Source: Bradyrhizobium sp. B097 (lineage in GTDB: Bacteria > Pseudomonadota > Alphaproteobacteria > Rhizobiales > Xanthobacteraceae). Taken from it: 64,000 nucleotides of DNA. This document shows, in pieces, positions 1 to 8,300 of this stretch. The notes beneath the pieces are model-generated. The model searched no databases. It had not been told where the DNA came from and saw only the letters and a list, made by a program, of their open reading frames with translations. The position numbers were made by a program, and so were the translations under genes. The stretch's first letter is position 1. Each line of letters starts with the position of its first letter. The stretch is taken from the NCBI RefSeq assembly GCF_038957035.1, contig NZ_CP152412.1, forward strand, positions 8,924,501-8,988,500, given 5' to 3'.

Positions 1-931
1 AGCCTGACCGAAAAAGCAGTGAGTGATTTCAGTCGGCTGTGATTCCTTCGGATTTGCGAAGATTCGAGGGAGTGCACCATGCCATGGACCAAAATCACTC
101 GTGCTCAGTATCTGCGGAACGGACTGCGCTATGCAAGCGACATGACCGACGCGGAGTGGCGTCTGATAGCCAGGAAGTTGCCGGGTCGGCGTCGATTGGG
201 CCGCCCGCGGAAGGTTGATCTGCGCAAGGTGGTCGAGGCCATTTTGTTCATTCTGTCCACCGGCTGCCAATGGCGCGCTCTGCCGCGGGAGTTCCCGCCG
301 TACTCGACGGTGCAAGGTTATTTCTATACTTGGCGCGATACTCGCCGATGGCACAGGATCGTGAAGGCTCTGGTCCGACAGGCACGGCGCAAACTCGGCC
401 GCAAGCCGACACCGACGGCGGCCGTCATCGACAGTCAGAGCGCTTCGACGACACAAGCCGGCGGCCCGCGCGGCTTCGATCCGGGCAAACGTGTTAACGG
501 ACGTAAGCGGCACATCGTCACCGATACCAACGGTCTCTTGCTGGCCGTCCACGTTCACCCAGCCAATGTTCAGGACGTGCATGGTGCAGTCCCCCTACTG
601 GAGCGCGTGCGAGAGCGCTTTCCGAAACTGCGTCATGTCTTTGCTGACCGGGTTTATCGCGGAAAGCAGCTTGTTGGCGCGCTCTCCCATTGCGGGCCAT
701 GGACCATTGAGATCGTTCAGCGGCCGCCTGGGGTCAAAGGCTTCCAGCTCTTACCACGACGCTGGGTCGTCGAGCGCACCTTCGCGTGGTTCGGCAGGTG
801 TCGCCGCCTCTCCAGAGATTTCGAGGGCTCCGCCTCAACTGAGGTCGCCTGGCTCCTCGTAGCCCATCTCAGACTCTTGACCCGACGCCTCGCTACGCCC
901 TGAAAATACTCAGCTCATTTGGAGTCAGACT
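1..931 (+). mobile_element. IS5-family insertion sequence
   Basis: The element is defined by its single transposase gene and by imperfect terminal inverted repeats. Positions 1-32, compared with the reverse complement of 900-931, match at 22 of 32 places, with conserved outer (CTGAC) and inner (TTTCAG) blocks. The window therefore opens at, or within a base or two of, the left end. The right repeat begins right at the transposase stop codon. A target duplication cannot be checked because the left flank is outside the window. Confidence 0.8.
79..903 (+). CDS. IS5-family transposase (DDE)
   Basis: This 274-residue DDE transposase moves the surrounding element by cut-and-paste or copy-type transposition. 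The N-terminal part has the DUF4096-like start typical of IS5 transposases (MTDAEWRLIARKLP). The catalytic acids are visible as AVIDSQS (D near 117), FADRVY (D near 190) and VVERTFAWF (E near 231), with the Y-(2)-R-(3)-E-like arrangement expected of the family. The frame is full length and undisturbed, so the copy may be active. A purine-rich GAGGGAG lies about 8 bases before the ATG. Fully contained +1-frame ORFs inside it look like shadows rather than a second transposase part. Confidence 0.93.
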   Translation: MPWTKITRAQYLRNGLRYASDMTDAEWRLIARKLPGRRRLGRPRKVDLRKVVEAILFILSTGCQWRALPREFPPYSTVQGYFYTWRDTRRWHRIVKALVRQARRKLGRKPTPTAAVIDSQSASTTQAGGPRGFDPGKRVNGRKRHIVTDTNGLLLAVHVHPANVQDVHGAVPLLERVRERFPKLRHVFADRVYRGKQLVGALSHCGPWTIEIVQRPPGVKGFQLLPRRWVVERTFAWFGRCRRLSRDFEGSASTEVAWLLVAHLRLLTRRLATP

Positions 932-967
932 CTCAGGATGACGGGATAAATATCTCGCTTCGTGCGC

Positions 968-1393
968 TCACGTCGGAATCTCACCGAAATTCTTCCCGAC
1001 CGGCAGCACCGCGTGTCGGATCAGCCGCGAATCCTCGACGCCGGCCTGGCGGTGCTTCACGGCCTCGCGATAGACGGGATCGCGGATCATTTCGACGAAG
1101 GCGGCAACGCTTGGATACTCGGCGATAAAGCAGTGATCCCAGCGCTCGTCTTGCGGACCGATCAGCATCAGCTCGAAGCGGCCCTGCCAGACGATGCGGC
1201 CGCCGAGGCGTTCGAACACCGGCCCGCTCTCGCGGCCGTAGGCGGCATAGGCTTCCGCGCCGGTGGCCTTGCGGCCGTCGGGATAGGCGGCCCATTCGCG
1301 TAAGCGCACCAGATTGAGCATGTGGATCGGGCCCGGCCGGTTGTTGTCCCGGAATTGCGCAAACACGTCTTTCGTCGGGTCGATATGGCCCAT
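968..1393 (-). CDS. DUF1330-type / antibiotic-biosynthesis-monooxygenase-like small protein
   Basis: The product has 141 residues. The motif around AEAYAAYGRESGPVFERLGG and the ending phrase on EYPSVAAFVEMIRDPVYREAVKHR are characteristic of the DUF1330 ferredoxin-like fold, related to small cofactor-free monooxygenases; the biochemical role is unknown. The ATG at 1393 was chosen over longer in-frame starts because AGGAG sits 6 bases upstream and the family begins here. It is transcribed divergently from the penicillin-binding protein gene, with about 140 bases between starts, and its 3' end lies next to the IS5 element. Confidence 0.8.
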   Translation of the reverse strand: MGHIDPTKDVFAQFRDNNRPGPIHMLNLVRLREWAAYPDGRKATGAEAYAAYGRESGPVFERLGGRIVWQGRFELMLIGPQDERWDHCFIAEYPSVAAFVEMIRDPVYREAVKHRQAGVEDSRLIRHAVLPVGKNFGEIPT

Positions 1394-1532
1394 GCGATGC
1401 TCCTTTGTTTTGTTGTTCCATCTACATGTAGCATGCACCGCCTCACCTCCTAATCCCACGTTAAGCTTTGCGTAACCGCCCCTTAAACCGGGAACGCTAG
1501 CGTGCACCCCTGTCAGGGTGTGAGCGTTGCGG

Positions 1533-3779
1533 ATGGCGTGGGGACGTAAAAAAGGCGGTGCGCGCAAGGAGCCGCTGTTCGGGCTTCCGGCCGCGCTTGC
1601 CGACCTCCGACTGTCACCCTCCGATCGCGTTCCCGGCGGCAGCGACGACAAGCCTGCCAAATCCAAACCCAAAAGCAGCGATTCCGGCGGCGAGAAACCG
1701 CGGCCGTCGCGCAGCGGCAGCAAGCGGCGCAGCAAGTCGCGCGGCTTCGGCATCGGCCGCCTGTTCTATTGGACTGCGGTGCTCGGCCTGTGGGGCTGCA
1801 TCGCGGTAATCGGTGTCGTGGTGTGGGTCGGCGCGCATCTGCCGCCGATCCAGTCGCTGGAAATTCCCAAGCGTCCGCCGACGATCCAGATCGTCGGCAT
1901 CGACGGCAGCGTGCTGGCGCAGCGCGGCGAAATGGCCGGCGCCAACATCGCGTTGAAGGACCTGCCGCCCTATCTGCCGAAGGCGTTCATCGCCATCGAA
2001 GACCGCCGCTTCTATTCGCATTTCGGCGTCGACCCGCTCGGCATTTTACGCGCAGCCATCACCAATGTGCTGCATCGGGGTGTATCGCAGGGCGGTTCGA
2101 CCTTGACGCAGCAGCTCGCCAAGAACCTGTTCCTGACCCAGGAACGCACCATGCAGCGCAAGCTGCAGGAGGCCGAGCTCGCGCTGTGGCTGGAGCGCAA
2201 GCATTCCAAGAACGAGATCCTCGAGCTCTATCTCAACCGCGTCTATTTCGGTTCCGGCGCCTACGGCGTCGAGGCCGCCGCGCAACGCTATTTCGGCAAG
2301 TCGGCGAAGAACGTGACCTTGCCGGAAGCTGCGATGCTCGCGGGCCTCGTCAAGTCGCCGTCGCGGCTGGCGCCAAACCGTAATCCAGAGGGCGCCGAGC
2401 AGCGCGCGCAGGTCGTGCTCGCGGCGATGGCCGACGCCAAGTTCATCACCGAGGCGCAGGCAAAGGCCTCGATCGGCCAGCCCTCGATCGCGGTGAAGCC
2501 GGCCGGCGCCGGCACCGTGAACTATGTCGCCGACTGGATCGGCGAAGTGCTCGACGATCTGGTCGGCCAGATCGACCAGGACATCGTGGTGCAGACCACT
2601 ATCGATCCGAAGCTGCAGAACGTCGCCGAAGCCGCCGTCATCGACGAGCTCGCCGCCAAGAGCGTGAAGTTCAATGTCAGCCAGGGCGCGCTGGTCGCGA
2701 TGACGCCCGACGGCGCGGTGCGCGCCATGGTCGGCGGCCGGAACTATGCCGAGAGCCAGTACAATCGCGCCGTCACCGCGAAGCGGCAGCCGGGCTCGTC
2801 GTTCAAGCCGTTCGTCTATCTCACCGCAGTCGAGTCCGGGCTGACACCGGACACGATCCGTACCGACGCGCCGCTCGACATCAAGGGCTGGAAGCCGGAG
2901 AACTACACCCACGAATATTTCGGCTCGGTGACCCTGACCCAGGCGCTGGCGATGTCGCTGAACACGGTGGCGGTGCGGCTCGGCGTCGAGGTCGGCGCCA
3001 AGAATGTGGTGCGCACCGCGCACCGGCTCGGTATCTCCTCCAAGTTGGAGCCCAACGTCTCGATCGCGCTCGGCACCTCGGAAGTGTCTGTGCTCGAGCT
3101 GGTCGGCGCCTACGCGCCGTTCGCCAATGGCGGCTACGCTGTGTCGCCGCATGTGGTGACCAAAATCAAGACCAGCTCAGGCAAGCTGCTCTATGACCGC
3201 CCAACGGACCCACCCAACCAGGTGATCGAACCGCGCTATGACGCGATGATGAACAGCATGATGCGCGAGACGCTGATCTCGGGCACCGCGCGCAAGGCCG
3301 AGATCCCCGGCTGGACCGCCGCCGGCAAGACCGGCACCAGCCAGGATTATCGTGACGCCTGGTTCATCGGCTACACCGCCAAGCTCGTCACCGGCGTCTG
3401 GCTCGGCAATGACGACAATTCGCCGACCAAGAAGGCAACCGGTGGCGGACTGCCGGTGGAAGTGTGGACCCGCTTCATGAAATCAGCGCATCAGGGCGTG
3501 CCGGTCGCCGCGATCCCGAACTCGCAGGGCAGCTGGGGACCGGCGAACCTGATGCAGATCTCGTCGCAGATATCAGCGCCTTCGGCACCGGCGGGACCGA
3601 TGCAGATTCAACCGCCGATGCAGGCGCCGCAGCCACCCGCGCTGGCGCCATCCGGCGGCGGCTATTATCGCCAGCCCCCGCCGACGCCGGCCCGCGCCGC
3701 GGCGCCACCGAACCCGAACGCGCGGCCCGAAGCGGCGGCGGGGCTCGACGGCTGGCTAGCGGATCGGTTGTTTCGGTAG
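1533..3779 (+). CDS. Bifunctional class A penicillin-binding protein (PBP1A family)
   Basis: This enzyme polymerises and cross-links peptidoglycan at the outer face of the inner membrane. After a basic, Ser/Lys-rich cytoplasmic tail (about 1-75) comes one membrane segment (about 77-100). The glycosyltransferase domain shows EDRRFYSHFG with its catalytic Glu near 156, QGGSTLTQQLAKN, and LELYLNRVYFG. The transpeptidase domain shows the three penicillin-binding motifs: SSFK near 420, SLN near 475 and KTGT near 599. The last 90 residues are Pro/Gln/Ala-rich and probably disordered. ATG 1533 is preferred to an in-frame TTG at 1527; neither has a strong ribosome site. At about 748 residues it is shorter than E. 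coli PBP1a but normal for rhizobial homologues. Confidence 0.92.
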   Translation: MAWGRKKGGARKEPLFGLPAALADLRLSPSDRVPGGSDDKPAKSKPKSSDSGGEKPRPSRSGSKRRSKSRGFGIGRLFYWTAVLGLWGCIAVIGVVVWVGAHLPPIQSLEIPKRPPTIQIVGIDGSVLAQRGEMAGANIALKDLPPYLPKAFIAIEDRRFYSHFGVDPLGILRAAITNVLHRGVSQGGSTLTQQLAKNLFLTQERTMQRKLQEAELALWLERKHSKNEILELYLNRVYFGSGAYGVEAAAQRYFGKSAKNVTLPEAAMLAGLVKSPSRLAPNRNPEGAEQRAQVVLAAMADAKFITEAQAKASIGQPSIAVKPAGAGTVNYVADWIGEVLDDLVGQIDQDIVVQTTIDPKLQNVAEAAVIDELAAKSVKFNVSQGALVAMTPDGAVRAMVGGRNYAESQYNRAVTAKRQPGSSFKPFVYLTAVESGLTPDTIRTDAPLDIKGWKPENYTHEYFGSVTLTQALAMSLNTVAVRLGVEVGAKNVVRTAHRLGISSKLEPNVSIALGTSEVSVLELVGAYAPFANGGYAVSPHVVTKIKTSSGKLLYDRPTDPPNQVIEPRYDAMMNSMMRETLISGTARKAEIPGWTAAGKTGTSQDYRDAWFIGYTAKLVTGVWLGNDDNSPTKKATGGGLPVEVWTRFMKSAHQGVPVAAIPNSQGSWGPANLMQISSQISAPSAPAGPMQIQPPMQAPQPPALAPSGGGYYRQPPPTPARAAAPPNPNARPEAAAGLDGWLADRLFR

Positions 3780-3798
3780 GCTGATAGTTGCTGGCTAC

Positions 3799-3888
3799 GT
3801 AAGCCCGGATGAAGCGAAGCGAAATCCGGGATCGGTCGCGCCATTGGTGAAAGCCGCCCCGGATTGCGCTTCGCTCCATCCGGGCTAC
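3799..3888. repeat. Intergenic palindromic repeat (GCGAAGCGAAATCCGGG type)
   Basis: Two inverted arms, 3799-3830 and 3857-3888, can pair into a long imperfect hairpin with a loop of about 26 bases. The arm core reads AGCCCGGATGAAGCGAAGCG. The style (cGAAGCGAAnnCC) recurs at 10373-10459 with a different outer sequence, as in the REP-like elements common in Bradyrhizobium intergenic DNA. It may also end transcription of the upstream gene. Confidence 0.75.
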
Positions 3889-3913
3889 GCACCGCGCGTT
3901 CATTCACACTCAG

Positions 3914-4020
3914 GCCGTCATCCCCCGCGAATGCGGGGGATCCAGTACGCTGCGGCCTATCGGTTGAACACGAGCGCCTCTGGAATACTGGATCGCCCGC
4001 TTTCGCGGGCGATGACAGCG
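3914..4020. repeat. Intergenic palindromic repeat (CCGTCATC...GATGACAGCG type)
   Basis: This repeat is bounded by CCGTCATCCCCCGCGAA and GCGGGCGATGACAGCG, with internal matched phrases GGATCCAGTA and TACTGGATC. Each half carries its own small GC hairpin. A related, partly deleted copy is at 33327-33401, sharing TACGCTGCGG, CTCTGGAATACTGGATC and GATGACAGCG. Confidence 0.75.
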
Positions 4021-4042
4021 GAGGTGGCTGAAGCAGCGCCGC

Positions 4043-4798
4043 CTACTCCTGAATCCCGTAGCGATGCAGGTCGTTGCCGTAGGTGTCGAGCCAGTTCTTG
4101 GCGCGCGTCACCGATGCGCAGACCTTGTCGACCACCCGCCAGAACCGCGCCGAGTGGTTCATCTCGACGAGATGCGCGACCTCGTGGGCGGCGAGGTAGT
4201 CGAGCACGAACGGCGGCGCCAGGATCAGCCGCCACGAGAACGACAGCGAACCGGCCGAGGTGCACGAGCCCCAACGGCTCGACTGGTCGCGGATCGAGAT
4301 CCGCCGAACCCGCACCCCGAGTTCCGCGGCGTGCAGCTGCGCCGCCTTCTGCAAATCCTTGCGCGCCTCGCGCTTGAGGAAGTCATGCACCCGGCGGTCC
4401 ATGTGCTCGACGCCGCCGGCGACGCAAAGGATCTTCTCGCCGCTGTCGCGCGTCTCGGTCCAGACCGTGCCGCGCTCGCCCGAGCGATGCACCAGCCGAT
4501 GCGGCACACCGCGCAACGGCACCACGGTGCCGGGCTGGAACGGCGCGGCCTTCGGCAAGCGGCCAAGACGGGCGGCAATCCAGCCGCCATGGATATTGGC
4601 GAACTCCTTGGCTTCCACGATGGTGCCGCGCGGCGGCATCGTCAGGATCGCTTCGCGATCGGTTGGATGAATCCTGAGCGTATAGCGCCGCGCGCGCCGA
4701 TGCCGGCGCAGCCTGACGGTGAAGAACTGGGAGCCGTGTCTGACCAATACGGTCGCGGGTTCGGCAGGCCGCCGATAGAGGAGCGCGCGAGTAGCCAT
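4043..4798 (-). CDS. SprT/YgjP-like M48-type zinc metallopeptidase
   Basis: The product has 251 residues and belongs to the YgjP/DUF45 group of zinc metallopeptidases. The zinc-binding helix is HEVAH in LAAHEVAHLVEMNHSARFW. It is preceded by the family phrase SSRWGSCTSAGSLSFSWRL, which is diagnostic for this group. There is no signal peptide, so it is probably cytoplasmic. The start at 4798 gives the usual family N-terminus; the reading frame stays open to an ATG at 4882, which would add 28 residues, and neither start has a clear Shine-Dalgarno site. Its substrate is not known. It reads toward the repeat cluster at 3.8-4.0 kb. Confidence 0.85.
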   Translation of the reverse strand: MATRALLYRRPAEPATVLVRHGSQFFTVRLRRHRRARRYTLRIHPTDREAILTMPPRGTIVEAKEFANIHGGWIAARLGRLPKAAPFQPGTVVPLRGVPHRLVHRSGERGTVWTETRDSGEKILCVAGGVEHMDRRVHDFLKREARKDLQKAAQLHAAELGVRVRRISIRDQSSRWGSCTSAGSLSFSWRLILAPPFVLDYLAAHEVAHLVEMNHSARFWRVVDKVCASVTRAKNWLDTYGNDLHRYGIQE

Positions 4799-5080
4799 TT
4801 CTGAGAGTCCGGGGAGCAGGAGTTCGCCCGAACTTTGCCATATCCGCCGCCAGGGAAAGCGCTCGGCGCAAAAACAAATCATTTGCCCAATATACAGGGG
4901 TTGGCCGTTAATTGACCTCTACCGGCTGGGGTCGGAACCGGTATTTTTCCGATGAATCAAGGTTGCGAAAAAGGCCCAAGAGATGAAATTAAATTCATCA
5001 CTTGAGCCTTGGCTGATTTGAGATTCTTTTAGTCAAATCAGTGACTTGCGCGACCGCGATAATCGCGGCCGGGGCGATAC

Positions 5081-6409
5081 CTATTCGGCCGCGGCGACCA
5101 GGGAAAGCCGCGTATTGGCCGCCGAAACCATGAAATCGGAGATCCGCGGCACGATTTCGGAGCGGAATCGCGAGCCGTTGAACACGCCGTAGTGCCCGAC
5201 GCCCTTCTGCACGTAGTGCACGCGGCGATGGTTCGGAATCGCGGTGCAGAGCGCGTGCGTTGCCTCGGTTTGGCCGAGGCCGGAGATGTCGTCCTTCTCG
5301 CCTTCCACCGTCATCAGCGCGACGCGGCGGATCTTCGACGGATCGACCGGCTTGCCGCGATGGGTCATCTCGCCCTTCGGCAGCGCGTGCTTAACGAACA
5401 CGAGGTCGACGGTCTGCAGGTAATACTCGGCGGTGAGGTCCATCACCGCGAGATATTCGTCATAGAATTCGCGGTGCTTGTCGACGAGATCGCCGTCCCC
5501 CTTCACCAGATTGGCAAACAGCGCCTTGTGCGCGTCCATGTGCCGATCCAGGTTCATGCTGATGAAGCCGTTGAGCTGCAGGAAGCCCGGATAGACGTCG
5601 CGCATCACGCCCGGATGCGGGAACGGCACCTTGGTGATGACATTGTTGCGGAACCATTCGATGCCGCGCTCTTCCGCGAGGTTGTTGACCGCGGTCGGAT
5701 TGCGCCTTGTGTCGATGGGGCCGCCCATCAGCGTCATCGACAGCGGCACGAACGGGTCGTTGCTGGCTTCCATCACCGAAACAGCCGCGACGACAGGCAC
5801 CGAAGGCTGGCACACCGCGACGATATGGATGTTGCCACCGAGCGCGTGCAGCATCTCGATCAGGTAATCGACGTAGTCGTCGAGATCGAACCGGCCGGCC
5901 GCGAGCGGCACCATGCGCGCATCGGCCCAGTCGGTGATGTAGACTTCATGCGTCGGCAGGAACGCTTCGACCGTGCCGCGCAGCAGCGTCGCATAATGGC
6001 CCGACATCGGCGCCACGATCAGCACGCGTGGGTGCGGCGAGCGCAGCGGACGCGTCAGCTTGCGATCGAAATGCAGCAGGCGGCAGAACGGCTTTTCCCA
6101 GACCGTGCGAACCTCGACCGCCGTGCGGACGCCGTTGACCTCGGTGGTCGGCAGGTTCCATTCCGGCTTGCCGTAGCGGCGCGTGGTGCGCTCGAACAAT
6201 TCGCAGCCGGCGGCGATCGACTTGCCCAACTCGGTGTGCGTCCACGGATTGAGCGGATTCTGAAACAGGATCTTGGTGGCGTCGGTCACGGCGCGTACCG
6301 GATTGAGCGAAGCATGCGCCATCTCATACATCCAGTACAGCGGCGTCGTGAGTGCCGGGCTGCCTTCCGCCGCTAGTGGCGGGGCACCGCCAAATTCACC
6401 GATGGGCAT
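5081..6409 (-). CDS. phaZ: Intracellular polyhydroxyalkanoate (PHB) depolymerase
   Basis: This enzyme mobilises the cell's own PHB granules. The 442-residue protein matches the intracellular short-chain depolymerase family: an N-terminal YWMYEMAHASLNPVRA motif, and a lipase-like box in which the nucleophile is cysteine (VAVCQPSVP, near residue 200) instead of serine, as known for this group. Other landmarks are PMSGHYATLLRGT, DWADARMVPL, EGEKDDISGLGQT and the C-terminal GVGHYGVFNG, which supplies the catalytic His. The first 25 residues precede the usual family start, so MYEMAHAS could be the true beginning. It is monocistronic, with 128 bases to the next gene upstream. Confidence 0.92.
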   Translation of the reverse strand: MPIGEFGGAPPLAAEGSPALTTPLYWMYEMAHASLNPVRAVTDATKILFQNPLNPWTHTELGKSIAAGCELFERTTRRYGKPEWNLPTTEVNGVRTAVEVRTVWEKPFCRLLHFDRKLTRPLRSPHPRVLIVAPMSGHYATLLRGTVEAFLPTHEVYITDWADARMVPLAAGRFDLDDYVDYLIEMLHALGGNIHIVAVCQPSVPVVAAVSVMEASNDPFVPLSMTLMGGPIDTRRNPTAVNNLAEERGIEWFRNNVITKVPFPHPGVMRDVYPGFLQLNGFISMNLDRHMDAHKALFANLVKGDGDLVDKHREFYDEYLAVMDLTAEYYLQTVDLVFVKHALPKGEMTHRGKPVDPSKIRRVALMTVEGEKDDISGLGQTEATHALCTAIPNHRRVHYVQKGVGHYGVFNGSRFRSEIVPRISDFMVSAANTRLSLVAAAE

Positions 6410-6537
6410 AGTATTTTCAGACCCCTGTTTTGCGCCGCAGCATACTGACCAATGCGCAACAATGCGTCAATGCGCCGCGAGCCGAATCTGGGGTCGATAT
6501 CGGGCTAAAACACCGAGAATCCACGTGAAAGTGACAT

Positions 6538-7362
6538 TTATTCACCACCCCCGAGCAGCGATCCGTTGCGCTTGGCGCTCTGTAAAAGGGCAAGGAAGAC
6601 CGCAAAAGAGGCAACCAACAGGATCGCGTTGATGACCAGCGCCCAGGCCATCAGGTCGGCACGGAAGACGTGATCGATCAGCAGCGACCGCATGCCCTCG
6701 AACACGTAGGTCGGCGGCAACGTCCAGGCGACATACTGTAGCCAGACCGGTAGCACCTCGACCGGATAGTAGATGCAGGCGAGCGGCATCACCGCGAACA
6801 TCAGCGTCCAGACGATGCTCTCCGCGCCGAGCCCGTTGCGCAGCACAAGGCCCGAGGCGAACACGCCGACCGACCAGCTCGTGAAGATCAGATTGCAGAA
6901 GAACGCGATCAGCGGCAGCCCGATGGCGTAGAAATTGAAGCCGAAAAAGAACAGCGCCAGCAGCGTCATCGGGATCACGCCGATGGCGAGCCGGATCAGG
7001 CTCATGATCATCAGCGAGAGCAGGAATTCGATCGGCTTCAGCGGGCTCATCATGAGGTTGCCGAGATTGCGCGCCCACATCTCTTCCAGGAACGAGATGG
7101 AGAAGCCGAGCTGGCCGCGAAACAGAATGTCCCACAGGATCACAGCGCCGATCAGCGTGCCGCCCGCCTTGGCGAAGAAGCCGGATGCCTGCGAGATGTA
7201 GTTCTGCAGGAAACCCCAGGTGATGATCTGCAAGGCCGGCCAGTAGACCAGCTCCAGCAGCCGCGGCCATGACGACATCAAGAGATACCAATAGCGCAGC
7301 ACCATCGCATTGATGCGTTGCAGTGAAATGCCGCGCGGCTGATGGCTGACGATCTCGCTCAT
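6538..7362 (-). CDS. ABC-2 type transporter permease
   Basis: This integral membrane partner of the neighbouring ATPase has 274 residues and about six hydrophobic segments (for example near 35-55, 65-85, 110-130, 140-165, 175-200 and 240-262). The order and the phrase LGNLMMSPLKPIEF fit the ABC-2 (NodJ/DrrB-like) family, which exports drugs, polysaccharides or lipo-oligosaccharides. Its start overlaps the stop of the ATPase gene by 4 bases (ATGA), so the two are translationally coupled. The substrate cannot be told from sequence. Confidence 0.88.
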   Translation of the reverse strand: MSEIVSHQPRGISLQRINAMVLRYWYLLMSSWPRLLELVYWPALQIITWGFLQNYISQASGFFAKAGGTLIGAVILWDILFRGQLGFSISFLEEMWARNLGNLMMSPLKPIEFLLSLMIMSLIRLAIGVIPMTLLALFFFGFNFYAIGLPLIAFFCNLIFTSWSVGVFASGLVLRNGLGAESIVWTLMFAVMPLACIYYPVEVLPVWLQYVAWTLPPTYVFEGMRSLLIDHVFRADLMAWALVINAILLVASFAVFLALLQSAKRNGSLLGGGE

Positions 7363-8195
7363 GGTGTGCCCTCTTGCGCGCCCTCCCGGAGGCGGCCGCG
7401 CGCCACGTCGAGAAACACCTCTTCCAGCGTGTCGCGGTTGTAGCGCGCCATGATGCCCTCGGGGCTGTCGTCGTCCTCGATCTTGCCGCGCTTCATAATG
7501 ATGACGCGGTCGCAGAGGCGCTCGACCTCCAGCATGTTGTGCGAGGCCAGCAGGATGGTCGCGTTATGGGTCTTGCGGTAGGTCTCGAGATGCTGCCGCA
7601 CCCAATCGGCGGTATCCGGGTCGAGCGATGCGGTCGGCTCGTCGAGCAGCAGCAGGTCCGGCTCGTTGATCAGCGCCTTCGCCAGCGCGACGCGGGTCTT
7701 CTGCCCGGCGGAGAGCTTGCCGTTGGAACGGTCGAGGAATTCCTTCAGATCGAGATCGGCCGCGAGCTGCTCGATCCGCTCGCGCAGATGCTTCACGGCA
7801 TAGAGGCGGCCGAAAATGGTCAAGTTCTGCCGCACCGTGAGCCGCATCGGCATGTCGACATAGGGGCTCTCGAAATTCATCCGGCCGAGCACGTCGTAGC
7901 GCTGCTCGGGAATTTTCGCGCCGAGCACCGTGACGCTGCCCGAGGTCGGCAGCACCAGCCCCATGATCATCGCGATCGTCGTGGTCTTGCCGGCGCCGTT
8001 GCCGCCGAGCAGGCCGGTGATGCTGCCGCGCGCGATGCGGAAGGAGATATCGTCGACCGCGCGGGTGGTCTTGTAGACCTTGACCAGATGCGCAACGTCG
8101 ATCGCGGCCGATCCACCCTGATCGGCCGCGGGCGCCTGGTTGGGCGCTTGATTGGCCGCAGGCGCTTGCGCCTGACCTGTCCCGCGCTGTTGCAT
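7359..8195 (-). CDS. ABC transporter ATP-binding protein
   Basis: This ATPase energises the ABC-2 permease encoded just downstream. Visible motifs are Walker A GGNGAGKTTT, signature LSAGQKTR (a variant of LSGGQ), Walker B LLLLDEPTASLDP and the switch His in LLASHNM. A Gln/Ala/Pro-rich, low-complexity N-terminal stretch (QAPAANQAPNQAPAAD) precedes the domain. ATG 8195 is the first ATG; a TTG at 8231 would add 12 residues, and neither has a convincing ribosome site. It diverges from regS with about 105 bases between the starts. Confidence 0.88.
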   Translation of the reverse strand: MQQRGTGQAQAPAANQAPNQAPAADQGGSAAIDVAHLVKVYKTTRAVDDISFRIARGSITGLLGGNGAGKTTTIAMIMGLVLPTSGSVTVLGAKIPEQRYDVLGRMNFESPYVDMPMRLTVRQNLTIFGRLYAVKHLRERIEQLAADLDLKEFLDRSNGKLSAGQKTRVALAKALINEPDLLLLDEPTASLDPDTADWVRQHLETYRKTHNATILLASHNMLEVERLCDRVIIMKRGKIEDDDSPEGIMARYNRDTLEEVFLDVARGRLREGAQEGTP

Positions 8196-8300
8196 ATCGC
8201 CGTCATTGGGGCATTGCGACAATAAGCGCAAGGCTTGCCCCGCGTGCTTGCGCTAAGTCGCGAATTTGTGCGCCGCCCACGGCACAGCTAAAGTCCAGAG

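Noticed and set aside
5056..5070. CCGCGAT-AATCGCGG palindrome after phaZ as a terminator
   Set aside because: The stem is short, nearly loop-less and has no T-run on the relevant strand.
5192..6376. Long plus-strand frame opposite phaZ
   Set aside because: It is the antisense shadow of the well-matched depolymerase; the composition is Arg/His/Asp-rich as expected for shadows.
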